DNA of 64,000 nt from Acanthosoma haemorrhoidale (taxonomy: Eukaryota > Arthropoda > Insecta > Hemiptera > Acanthosomatidae): positions 116,083,475 through 116,147,474 of the forward strand of contig OV884013.1 of NCBI GenBank assembly GCA_930367205.1, read 5' to 3'. Position 1 is the first letter of the stretch; each line of letters begins with the position of its first letter. Below the pieces are notes generated by a model, which was not told the DNA's origin, ran no database searches, and was given only the letters and a program-made list of their open reading frames with translations. A program made the translations under genes and the position numbers. Shown here piece by piece: positions 46,846 to 55,715 of this stretch.

Positions 46846-47800
46846 GCCTGATATTTAGGTCAAGTCATAAGTAACTTCCGTTTTTTTATCAGACATTTAT
46901 TTTGCTCTCATTAAATAACAAAATTATATTAATTTTGACGAGTGCAGGACGCTTTTCATGGAGTTTCTCTTGCACTCTTTGCAACTGCTGAATTTATCTA
47001 TCCGCAGTAATCGTTAAATTTGACTTCAACAACTCGTGGTGAATTATTCCTTGACAATCCCACCATACACACAATAAAATCTTTTTGACATGGATGTGGT
47101 AGGGGTGGTTGATCCTTATCAAGCCACTGTCTTTTGCGGACTATATTGTCATAGGTAACCCATTTTCATCGCCTGTTACAATCCTGTTTAAAAAAGCCTT
47201 AATTTTTACCCGTGAGAGCAGACTTGTGGCGATTGACATGCGATCTTCTTAATTCCGTTCACTGAGATTGTGAGGTACCCACACTCCTAACTTGCCGACT
47301 TTCCCTAATTTCTACAGGTGGCGGTTAACAGTTGATTGTGATGTATTCAACCTTTCTGCTATAAGACGTGGGTTTTGCTCCAATATTGCCTTTAAAATGT
47401 TGTCATCTAAGTCGGAACAACGTCCCGCCCTCGGTTCGTCTTTTAAGGTCGTATCTCCACAACGGAATTTTATAAACCAATTTCTAACTGCCCGATCAGT
47501 TATTAGTCCTTCGCCATATACACTGCATATTTTTTCAGCTGTCGCCCTAGCACTATTGCCTTGTTTAAATTCCCAAAGGATTACATGACGAATATGTACT
47601 TTTTGACTCTCCATTTCAGAGGTTAAAAAAAAACAGTTTAACGTAACTTGTATCGCACAAAACAAAAGACTAACTGAAGCCTTGTCTATATAGTGAAAAC
47701 AAAAACTTGTCATGGTAACTCATAGCGGGTAGATACGAACAATAGATTCTTCTTAGCTGCATCGGAAGTTATGACCTGATATATACCAGTGTTTTGATTG
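46846..47800 (-). mobile_element. Mariner A copy A5 inside an LTR E remnant
   Basis: The mariner spans about 46854-47776 (923 bp) between taggtcaagtcataag and cggaagttatgacctg. Flanks are LTR E sequence: gatattta on the left, tatataccagtgttttg on the right. The element has the same internal deletion as A1 (aaaattatattaattttgacgagtgcagg), a stop after RHL near 47312 and frameshifts downstream. It carries the most complete 3' part of the family. Confidence 0.9.
47312..47614 (-). pseudogene. Mariner A transposase N-terminus (A5)
   Basis: ATG at 47614 begins MESQKVHIRHVILWEFKQG and continues through RAVRNWFIKFRCG, a GRCSDLDDN linker and ILEQNPRLIAERLNTSQS to a TAG. A short deletion removes the QSTRG residues seen in A1. 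Mariner sequence continues past the stop (KLGVWVPHNLSE, IVTGDEN), so the frame is broken. Confidence 0.9.
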
Positions 47801-48060
47801 TTGAAACTATCAGTTCTTATTTAATTAAACCCACGAAATATTCCTATGAAATTAAAATTATGAGAAAAAAAATTTAAATGAAGAAAATTCCGGTATTGAA
47901 ACAGATAAATATTCAATCCACACAAGAAGCTTGACTAATTGTTGCATACTCGTGAGTAGGGTTTCAGTGACCTGTGATGAATGGTGAAGTGCATGCCAAT
48001 TAATGCACACTTGCTATGATAGCATATTGTCTGATGATTGCCAATGGCTACAATCCTCAC

Positions 48061-48214
48061 CTGCAATCTTCAACTTCCTGGCCAGCTCTCGGTTCTCCTT
48101 GTCGAGGTCTTCAACGAAAGACCTTAGGCTGGCTACCACCTCCTTGCCTTGCCGCCTCCAAGTCCTCTCCAACTTTTGGATCGCCGCCTCTAGACTATCA
48201 CTGCGGTCCGACAT
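48061..48214 (-). CDS. Candidate first coding exon, coiled-coil protein
   Basis: ATG at 48214 opens 51 codons (MSDRSDSLEAAIQKLERTW, then RQGKEVVASLRSF, EDLDKENRELARKLKIA) up to a strong donor CAG|GTGAGG at 48060. The block is GC-rich with ordinary codon use against AT-rich surroundings. Leu, Val and Ile spacing with many Glu/Lys suggests a coiled coil. The exon leaves in phase 1, matching 43398-43544 and then 35699-35910; the three total 513 bases, giving 170 residues. The start is chosen because the frame meets a TGA 33 bases upstream. A short overlapping ORF (48214-48330) ends at the shared TGATG. Function unknown. It could instead be a mobile-element ORF1-like coiled coil. Confidence 0.45.
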
Positions 48215-48330
48215 CACTTCATCAACTGAACACCTAGATCACTGCTATCTGCGCAGCTGACTGACTCAGCAAATAGTGACTCAATCATCTCTTTAAATCG
48301 CATTAATTCCGGATGTGGATTATTGAACAT
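48214..48330 (-). other. Small upstream ORF overlapping the candidate start
   Basis: ATG at 48330 opens 38 codons (MFNNPHPELMRFKEMIES...) and stops at the TGA of the TGATG that also supplies the next ATG at 48214. It could be a regulatory upstream ORF, or the two frames could be one ancestral frame split by an indel. Confidence 0.35.
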
Positions 48331-50140
48331 GTTTTCGCTGTGTTAATTGTATTCTCCGCCATCGTGTTTACCGATGTACAACAAATTATATCATATCGAA
48401 ATTATCGTCCCAACTCCTTTATCCTAACAATGGTAGGCTTGGCATTGAGAAACAACCTTTCCGCTGGCGATCCTGTCCGGCGTGGCAATGCAGACCCGAG
48501 CATTTGCTCAGGTATCTGCCTAGCACCTAGAAGGCCATGCCTAGGTATCAGGTCTAACAACCGGAGTTAAATGGTTAGACCTAAGTAAGAACCAATACGA
48601 ATGAGGCACATCTCTTCCCTCAGGTAACATTAGATTATATTTAAACTAAGTATAACATTAATCTGGAACTCATGACCAAGGCTTGATTGTAAAAATTATA
48701 AGTAAGTATAAATTGTTAAGAATTGTGAGACCGTTAATGCCGACAATCAGCAAACCATTGATGCCATCAAGTTGACACGCGGGTCCCGTAGGATTTGTCT
48801 TAGAGGAAGGGTTCACTCAGCTTCCTAAGGTAAAATGAGTAGTCACTTCAATAAAGAAATAGCGAATTCGGTTAAGAAAATACTAATTAACTAAAAAAGC
48901 GTGTCTGGCTGATAAATTGACGAAGAACGCCTCGGAATTTGTCAATCAAATATTTAATCAGTTGAGCAGATTGGAATAAAGTTTCGGGTGTTGAACCAGG
49001 CATTTATTTGTATTTATGTAAAATGTCAACCAAGATGATACATAAAGCAATTTGAGCTACATTACGTATATCGTCAGAGATGCTTTTACGCTATTTTTAG
49101 ACAGTAATAACTCTTTAAGGTTGCAGTTTTTATTTACGTTCGTAATTATTATCTGTGCGATTATGACAATTATAAATCATCCTGTCCGTTTTCAGTTGTT
49201 CTGTTTTTTCCATTATTACAAACTTACGTGTAAAATTATAACAATATTGACACAAAAAAAAACCAAAAACATTGCCTTGATAGATTCTTGGTCTAAATAG
49301 AACAGGCCCCTGAAGATGATTGAAGACAACCATAGTACCTCGTTGTAAGCTCTTAAATACTTTGTGATATATTAGTCTTGTAAAGTAATAATATATATGA
49401 ATATATTTTCGTGATGGTCAGCTACTGATGGCCTATAAGTCAATGAAGCAATTTATGATGTTATTTAAATTCACGTTTCTAGATAGAAGTTAAAAACCAA
49501 ACAAACAACAAAAAAAAAACTGTTGGATAAAAAAAGTTGTGATATGTAAACCAGTTTAGGAAATTATAAAATAATAAGTTATAAACAAATAAAATATTCA
49601 CAAAGGTTCTTTTCGATTTCGGGTTCGAAATTATTTTGTTATCTTCTCTGCCTTTTAGCCGCTTCGTACTCTATCGTATATTTCTCATGGGAGAATTTGT
49701 CGCTGAGCGTTTCGTGTCGTTAGTTAATGATAATAATAATAAAATATGTAAACGAATCATTATTGGAACTATTTCACTGCTCAAAAAAATATATAAGAAT
49801 AATTGCAGATTATCCACTTTTTTTTTTTAAGGTGTTTTGTTTTCCTTCGACACTCTATTGTTTATTTAAATCTTATAAAATACTATATGGATAGTCGTAT
49901 CAAAATTTGTTTGTACAATTACTTTTAATGCATTGCACAGAAGCAATATGAATTAGCATATCGTTAGCAAAAGTTAAATATGAAATAGAAAATCGCCCCA
50001 AAAAAAGGCCGTAATCATTCGAGACAGTTCATTTTTTGACGAGCGAAGAAATACAACGTAGGAAACGCAAATGGGCTTAGGCGTTAAGAGCTTGTTAGAA
50101 AAAAGTATTGAAGGTCATTTCATCAATGAATTTTAATTAT
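48331..50140. other. Unassigned region with repeat H
   Basis: 48331-48600 is GC-richer and would be the 5' region of the candidate gene. The rest is AT-rich. At 49273-49328 lies a short repeat (ttcttggtctaaatag, caggcccctgaagatg) found inverted at 53763-53818. Confidence 0.4.
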
Positions 50141-50495
50141 GTATCATGTACATACAGTTTCCCGATACAGTATCGATAACCTGTATCCTGTACATACAGT
50201 TTCCCGATACAGTAACGATAACCTGTATCCTGTACATACAGTTTCCCGATACAGTATCGATAACCTGTATCCTGTACATACAGTTTCCCGATACAGCATC
50301 GATAACCTGTATCCTGTACATACGAGGGTGGTCTGAAAAGTTTCCGACCTAACAAAGCTTTTATTTATTTTATTATCATCTTCTCGTTGAGGTCGGAAAC
50401 TTTTCAGATCCCTGTGCACAGTTTCCCGATACATTATCGATAACCTGTATCCTGTACATACAGTTTCCCGATACAGCATCGATAACATTCTCATG
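50141..50495. repeat. 42-bp tandem repeat interrupted by a MITE
   Basis: Six units of 42 bp (tgtacatacagtttcccgat, acagtatcgataacc), with cccgatac at 50161, 50203, 50245, 50287, 50425 and 50467. The spacing breaks once, where the 90-bp inverted-repeat element sits. Overlapping open frames in all phases are by-products of the repeat. Confidence 0.95.
50324..50413. mobile_element. 90-bp MITE with 21-bp terminal inverted repeats
   Basis: Ends read gtggtctgaaaagtttccga and, reversed, gatctgaaaagtttccgacc, separated by about 40 bp of AT-rich DNA. The terminal sequence resembles that of mariner-type elements. It lies within the 42-bp repeat, between units four and five. Confidence 0.85.
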
Positions 50496-50811
50496 TGTGT
50501 GTGTCCTAGCTGTGTATCGGTGTTGAGAAAGCGTGTCTGTCTTTAAAAAGTGTGGCAACAATTGACGTGTGAAGGACATTTCGTAACTGCCTTTCGATCT
50601 GCTAGCCATTCAGTCCAGTTCATATTCGCAAATTGACTATGTATAAATTTATTTAATAGCAACCCATTAGGGATCCAGCTACAAGAAGGCTAATAGTTTA
50701 TTATTCGGAACATTTTTGAAAATTATTACTGTTCTCCAATGGTGGCCTGGAATACGAAGGAAAAGAAGAATTTTTCTTGTACAGTACCTATTCCAAAGTA
50801 TGGCCATATAT

Positions 50812-51251
50812 TGTCCCAGAATTAACGCAAGATTTGATTTAAATAGAAAACACAGTTTTTAGTATTTGCCGAATTGATGTTCCTGGATTTTCAACAACAC
50901 TCTCACGCACTGCTTCCATATTGACATTTGAACGGCTTGTTTTTGGACTACCAGCGTCTTCAGTGTCTCTTACTCATCCAGTCTCCCTAAATTTTCAATT
51001 AATCTCTTCACAGTTGATGTAGTCAAAACACTATTCCGACCATATTGTGTATGAATTTTTCGAACTGCGGCCGCCAAACTTTCATTATTTTTGAGATAAT
51101 GTTCAACAATAAAGACACGTTGTTCTATCGTGTAACGCTCCATATTTACCAACCATAAACTGTCAGCTGTCAAATCGTTTTTTTTTTAGGGTTGCCACAC
51201 TTTACTGCACAAATGGTGGCAAATTCAAATCTCGCGTTAATTCTGGGACAC
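50812..51251 (-). mobile_element. DUF4817-type transposon (copy B3), catalytic domain deleted
   Basis: Terminal cccagaattaacgcaag and cgcgttaattctggg enclose 440 bp. Just 55 bp of the 3' end are joined to the N-terminal half at a sharp junction (gtattt/gccgaattg). The DNA-binding head remains (50973-51149), but all three catalytic Asp boxes are lost. Confidence 0.9.
50970..51149 (-). pseudogene. B3 transposase DNA-binding head
   Basis: ATG near 51142 starts MERYTIEQRVFIVEHYLKNN with ESLAAAVRKIHTQYGRN and STVKRLIENLG, the DUF4817/helix-turn-helix head of this insect transposase family. It ends after about 57 codons at a stop and has no catalytic domain. Confidence 0.85.
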
Positions 51252-51408
51252 TCTTTACTTACGGAGCTACAAAAAGGCTAAATAGCTTATTTTTCGGAAC
51301 ATTTTTGGAAATTATTACAGTACGTTAATGTGGCCTGGTATACGAAGAAAAACGAAAAAAAAGGAAGAACTTTTCTTCTACAGTACCTATTCGAAAGTAT
51401 GGCCATAT

Positions 51409-52240
51409 ATACCTGAAGCATTACCTGTCCGACCAGGAATGCCGAAGGGCGAGACCTACAAGTGTCAGGTCACGTGGAGGCCATGGACTCGACCCGTACC
51501 CGGCTTTGTTTCATACCGCTATTTCTTCGTCTACTTTGGTCATTTCCAGCACTTCTTTCTTTTTATCTGCTTACAAATGAGAAACCAGGTTGTATTACCA
51601 GTGATAGTGATTACATTTTCAGTTAGCGAAACTAAATGATATCTATGAAAAGATATCTTTAACCGTCTTTGTAGACTATTGTAATCAAGGTTTCAATTCT
51701 TTTATTATTCTAATCGGCTTTAAATAGGTCAATAGTGAGTCGGGGAATTGAATCAAGGACTGAATCATAACTCGTAAAACTGGTTAAGATTAAGGTACCT
51801 ATAGTAATTCTCTTATAAAGGTTCATTAAAGTGGCTACTTCTCGAAGTTCATACAAGCTTAGAAATAATTATTGGTTCATGTTAAGAAGAAGATACAGAG
51901 AATGGCAATCAGAAACTCCTTTATTATTCACCTTTTCACTTATAATACTGATTATTATATTATATACCAGACGCCAGAGCGCGTCTAACCTAAAACTAAA
52001 TACAACTAAAATATGCACTTATTTATACCTAAGAAAAAAAAAATAAATACTAAAAGACTAATTTCTTGAGGCCATTTTGCTTTATTTTATCAGCAATTCA
52101 GATATTTTGCAAATTAATGAACCTAAGACTCATACAGGCGAAGGAATGGTTTACACTTAAGAAATTTTTAATATAATTTTAAACTAATGCTCTTACCGTT
52201 GGAAAGCAGTTAAAATTATCCCAGACACCAAGCGGGAGAA
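51409..52240. other. Unassigned sequence
   Basis: Open frames (51328-51639 plus) run out of the direct repeat into a Phe-rich tail without family signature. No other feature seen. Confidence 0.35.
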
Positions 52241-52590
52241 TATGTGGAGTCTGCTAAATAAAAATCACAAAACACGACTAGAGCGAACACGCACGGACAC
52301 AAACCCGAACAGAACCACTCGACACGAGGACAGAGGCAGAACTACCGAGTGCACACAACGGCCTTGCCCCCTCCACCTATTGGCGGGCTTTCTCTCTCTC
52401 CTGCACCATCGATCTTTAGCCAACAATCGATTCGTAGTCGATGCATCGAAGTGTACACAGAGGAAGCCTGCGGTCAACAACCCCAGTCAGTGGCGATCAG
52501 CTGTTTGCATGGGCCTCGACAAATCGATTTCTTTCTAAAGGCGTGTGTACAACGAGGCCACGTGCCGTGTTTCCGCTCAGTAGTCTGTCA
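52241..52590. other. CpG-rich block, possible promoter or LTR
   Basis: A GC-rich island with many CpG pairs (cgcacggac, cgacacgagg, taccgagtgc). On the minus strand it holds gcccgccaatagg (a CCAAT-like box) followed by a pyrimidine-rich leader-like stretch. It could be a minus-strand promoter and 5' leader, or an LTR. No TATA box or transcript evidence. Confidence 0.3.
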
Positions 52591-52751
52591 TATCAATTTT
52601 TATAAATTTATTACAAATATGTCATTTATTTCCATTATAAAAGGTGTCCCAGAATTAACGCAAGATTTGAATTTGCCACCATTTGTGCAGTAAAGTGTGG
52701 CAACGCTAAAAAAAAAACGATTTGACAGCTGACAGTTTATGGTTGGTAAAT

Positions 52752-52868
52752 ATGGAGCGTTACACGATAGAACAGCGTGTCTTTATTGTTGAACATTATC
52801 TCAAAAATAATGAAAGTTTGGCGGCCGCAGTTCGAAAATTTCATACAAAATATGGTCGGAATTTTTGA
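52752..52868 (+). pseudogene. B4 transposase DNA-binding head, stop-truncated
   Basis: MERYTIEQRVFIVEHYLKNN followed by ESLAAAVRKFHTKYGRN, then TGA. The family's next residues (QSTVKRLI-type) appear after the stop with substitutions. It is the same head as B3, one point change short of open. Confidence 0.85.
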
Positions 52869-52983
52869 CCTCATAAACTGTGAATAGATTAATTAAAAAA
52901 ATTAGAGAGACTGTATATCAGTTGGAGACACTGAACACACTGGTTGTCCAAAAACAAGCCGTTCAAATGTCAATATCGAAGCA

Positions 52984-53319
52984 GTGCGTGAGAGTGTTGT
53001 TGAAAATCTAGTAATACAGTTCTTTGTGCTGAAATTGGATGATATTGATGTGGGCAATATGTGGTTTCAACAAGATGGTGTCACATGCCATACAGCCCAT
53101 GAAACAAATCAAATACTGCATGAGACATTTCCAGGTCGTGTTCTCTCTCGTTTTGGTGATCAAAATTGGCCCCCTAGATCCTGTGATTTAACACCTTTAG
53201 ATTTCTTTTTATGGGTTTATTTGAAGTCAAAGGTGTATGTCAACAAGCCTACATCCACCCGTGCATTAAAAGAGGAAATTCAACGCTGCATCAACAAAAT
53301 TCAACCACATTTATGGTAA
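52984..53319 (+). pseudogene. B4 transposase catalytic C-terminus
   Basis: Open for about 110 codons: LKLDDIDVGNMWFQQDGVTC (second Asp), HETFPGRVLSRFGDQNWP, then RSCDLTPLDFFLWVYLKSKV (third Asp, 34-residue spacing type) and YVNKPTSTRALKEEIQRC. The family's conserved end (INFDKRVRMCQQSRGG) follows in another frame. The first Asp is missing, so it is inactive. Confidence 0.88.
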
Positions 53320-53509
53320 ATGGTCATGATAAATTTTGACAAAAGAGTGCGTATGTGCCAGCAAAGTCGTGGAGGCTATTTGCACGATGTAAAGTTATTC
53401 CATAAATAACCCTATCCTATTTACTTTATAATTCAATAAAAAAAATTACAACAAAAATACTAAACACTGTCTTTCTATTTAAATCAAATCTTGCGTTAAT
53501 TCTGGGACC

Positions 53510-53910
53510 CCCTTTATTAAGTATGTTTATATGTCAAGAACAAAACCACTGTACAATCTCATCAATAGACGTACATAACTAATACATATTAGTTTACAAG
53601 ACACTAATTTTACCAACAATTGCTTACTTGAGTCCTGTATGCCCCAGCAAGTACTACAGAACAAAATACTTTTAGCACGCTGTTTGACAATTCTATTCTT
53701 AATCGACAATACCATCAAAATCACAAAGTATTTAAGGGCTTATCAAAGAGATACTACAGCAGTTTTCAATTATCTTCAGGGGCCGGTCTACTTAGACCAG
53801 GAATGTATCAAGATAATTTTTTTTTTATATTTCTAGGAGTAGTAAATTTTCCTTAGCTTTCTCATATTTAAGAAGAGAAAATCGAGTTTATATCTTTTAT
53901 ATATATAATT
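53510..53910. other. Unassigned sequence with repeat H copy 2
   Basis: 53763-53818 is the inverted match of 49273-49328 (atcttcaggggccggtc, acttagaccaggaatg). The rest is AT-rich. Confidence 0.4.
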
Positions 53911-54212
53911 TCTTTATTGTGCTAAAATCACAATCTGTCTTATTAGGCAATAAGTAATTGAGATAAATGACCTCATTCATCATAGTATCAGCCCAGAGAC
54001 CTCGCAAATCCACATGGTTGTCACCTCCCTCGGATGCGAAAGAGGAAGCGCAGTCTTGGGAAGTCTCCCACGCTCATCCGTCAGCCACGTCACCAGAACC
54101 GAGACAGCGGAGGCTGAGGAAGATTGCGAGAGCCACATACGCTCAGGACATGAAACTGGCCATTGCCAGGACTCCCACTGTCACGAATTTATAGCCGATC
54201 ACGAGGCCACTC
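53911..54212 (-). mobile_element. LINE C 3' end (copy C6), inverted relative to C7
   Basis: Minus-strand C 3' UTR from gcaataagtaattg through the GC-rich core to gatcacgaggccac. At 54212 it meets C7, which runs the other way. Confidence 0.85.
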
Positions 54213-54778
54213 GACAAACGGGTGACCTGGAACCCAGGTCATTAATTACGTCACATTATTACATACGGAACATTACGTCACCAACAAAACCCTTCATAAC
54301 GATCTTAACATACCCTACATAACTCATCCATTCCAAGTTCACAAAATTCCATGGTAACCTATCCAACCACCCTAATCCCGTTGCAAAGTCATTGCACTGC
54401 ATCGCTCATCCCTATAATCCTCCTAGGAGACTGAAACAGTAGTGGCCTCGTGACCTGCTATAAATGCGTAACAGTGGGTGTCCTGGCTATGGCCAGTTTC
54501 TGCAATCATGTCCTGAGCGTATATGGCTCTCGCGCTCTTGGTCAACCTCCGCTGGCTCGTATCCGGTGATGCGGCTGACGGAGGAGCGTGGGGGACTTCC
54601 CAGGACTCCGCTTCCTCTTTTGCATGCGAGGGAGTTGACAACCATGTGGATTTAGGGGGTCTCTGGGCTGTTTGTAAATACTGTATGAATGGGCGAGTGA
54701 ATAAAATTGTAAATATGGTATGAATGAAAACTTTTATCACAATTACTTATAGCCCAATGAGGCAGATTACATACATAA
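54213..54778 (+). mobile_element. LINE C 3' end (copy C7)
   Basis: Starts with ctcgacaaacgggtgacctg (the LDKRVTW codons of the reverse transcriptase). It jumps by deletion to the YYVTNKTLHNDLNIPYI region and continues through the end of the coding region and the full UTR to gaggcagatt. With C6 it forms a large inverted repeat. Confidence 0.85.
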
Positions 54779-55003
54779 AACTTATTTCTCTACTCAAAGA
54801 ACTGTCGATAGCCCATTGGCTAAGATCATTGGATGAAGGATATAGAACTTGATTTGTCCATTTTCCACAACTTGCTTTCTAAACTTAATGTTTGGTTTTG
54901 CCTGATCATGTTTCCTGTTATTGTTTACCAGGAAGTACAGGGGAGCAATGCCACTTTTACAAATTAGGTTTTAAGACTCAGTTGAATTGAATGGTTACAT
55001 TAC
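54779..55003. other. Intron-like sequence
   Basis: No feature recognised between C7 and the candidate exon's donor at 55003. Confidence 0.3.
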
Positions 55004-55170
55004 CTCGCCACGTACAGTAAAGTCAAATGTTCTGTGGCTAGATAAATAACTGCTGTTTGTGGCTGGGACTTTCCCACAGACCGCACATGCAACATAAACA
55101 CTGCTAGGTCAATTAGCTCACCAGCTTTAGCCACAAGTTGTGTCCAGTGCTTCAGATTCAGAAGCACGGC
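55004..55170 (-). CDS. Candidate internal coding exon, unrecognised protein
   Basis: On the minus strand a pyrimidine-rich stretch (gtttatctccatg, tctcaagtatcag) ends in AG at 55171. The 167-base exon stays open and ends at GCGAG|GTAATG. It enters in phase 0 and leaves in phase 2. Residues include VLLNLKHWTQLVAKAGELID, LAVFMLHVRSVGKSQPQTAV and IYLATEHLTLLYVA. GC content and codon use are higher and more varied than in neighbours. There is no transposon motif. It may follow 59954-60105 (phase 0) in the same gene. A second acceptor (TCAAG, six bases earlier) keeps the same phase. Confidence 0.4.
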
Positions 55171-55345
55171 CTGATACTTGAGAACATGGAGATAAACACG
55201 ATACAATTGACAGTAAGACAAACGTTAATATTTAAACTGGCGAGATAAACATCAATTATTCGGACTCAATGGACTGATGAGGATTGTTTAATTTCTAGAA
55301 AATTGGCCTTTAGATTAGTTTTTGTAATTTTTTAATAATAATAAT
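55171..55345. other. Intron-like sequence
   Basis: Short AT-rich spacer between the candidate exon and LINE C8. Confidence 0.3.
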
Positions 55346-55715
55346 CAGCTTTATTATGATAAAATTACAATCTGCCTTATTAGGCAATAAGTAATTGTGA
55401 TAAATGTTCTCATTCATCATAGTATTTACAAACAGCCACAAGCCTCCCAAATCCACATGGATTCACCTCCCTCGCATGTGAAAGAGGATACGTCACCGGA
55501 TACGAGCCAGTGGAGGCTAATTAAGAGCGCGAGAGCCACATACGCTCAGGACATGATTGGAGAAACTGGCCATTGCCAGGACCCCCACTGTTACGCATTT
55601 ATATCAGGTCACGAGGCCACTGCCGTTTTAGTCTCCGAGGAGGTTTATAGGGATGAGTGGTCCAGTGCAATGACTGTGCTAGGGGATTAGGGTGGGTGGT
55701 CGGATAGGTTACTAT
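55346..55715 (-). mobile_element. LINE C 3' end (copy C8)
   Basis: Minus-strand C UTR and coding end (tgcaatgactgtgctagg, gggtggtcggataggttac at its 5' side). A short deletion removes part of the GC-rich core (after gtgaaagaggatacg). Confidence 0.85.

Larger units (their letters stand above)
50677..51408. repeat. 140-bp direct repeat flanking transposon B3
   Basis: 50677-50811 and 51265-51408 share agctacaagaagg/agctacaaaaagg, cggaacatttttg, tggcctgg and ttctacagtacctattc up to gtatggccatata. Copy B3 lies exactly between them. Either a tandem duplication received the transposon at its seam, or the two arose together. Confidence 0.8.
52643..53509 (+). mobile_element. DUF4817-type transposon (copy B4), deleted inside
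   Basis: Terminal gtgtcccagaattaacgc and gcgttaattctgggacc enclose 867 bp. The N-terminal frame starts at ATG 52752 and stops after 38 codons (52866). After a deletion at about 53010 the catalytic C-terminus is open. The deletion lies at the same place as in B1 (VENP/V-ITQFF-type junction), so both come from a deleted ancestor. Confidence 0.9.

Noticed and set aside
47292..47588. Plus-strand ORF of 98 codons at 47292
   Set aside because: Antisense shadow of the mariner A5 transposase; the same applies to 27423-27611 and 30536-30724.
54014..54322. Open frames over C6/C7 and similar GC-rich cores (29371, 41925, 54523)
   Set aside because: They lie in the 3' UTR of LINE C, are on different strands and frames in each copy, and are not conserved as protein.
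53911..54778. Twin-priming 5' inversion of a single LINE C insertion
   Set aside because: Both arms contain the 3' UTR, whereas twin priming gives non-overlapping segments; two copies or a later rearrangement are needed.
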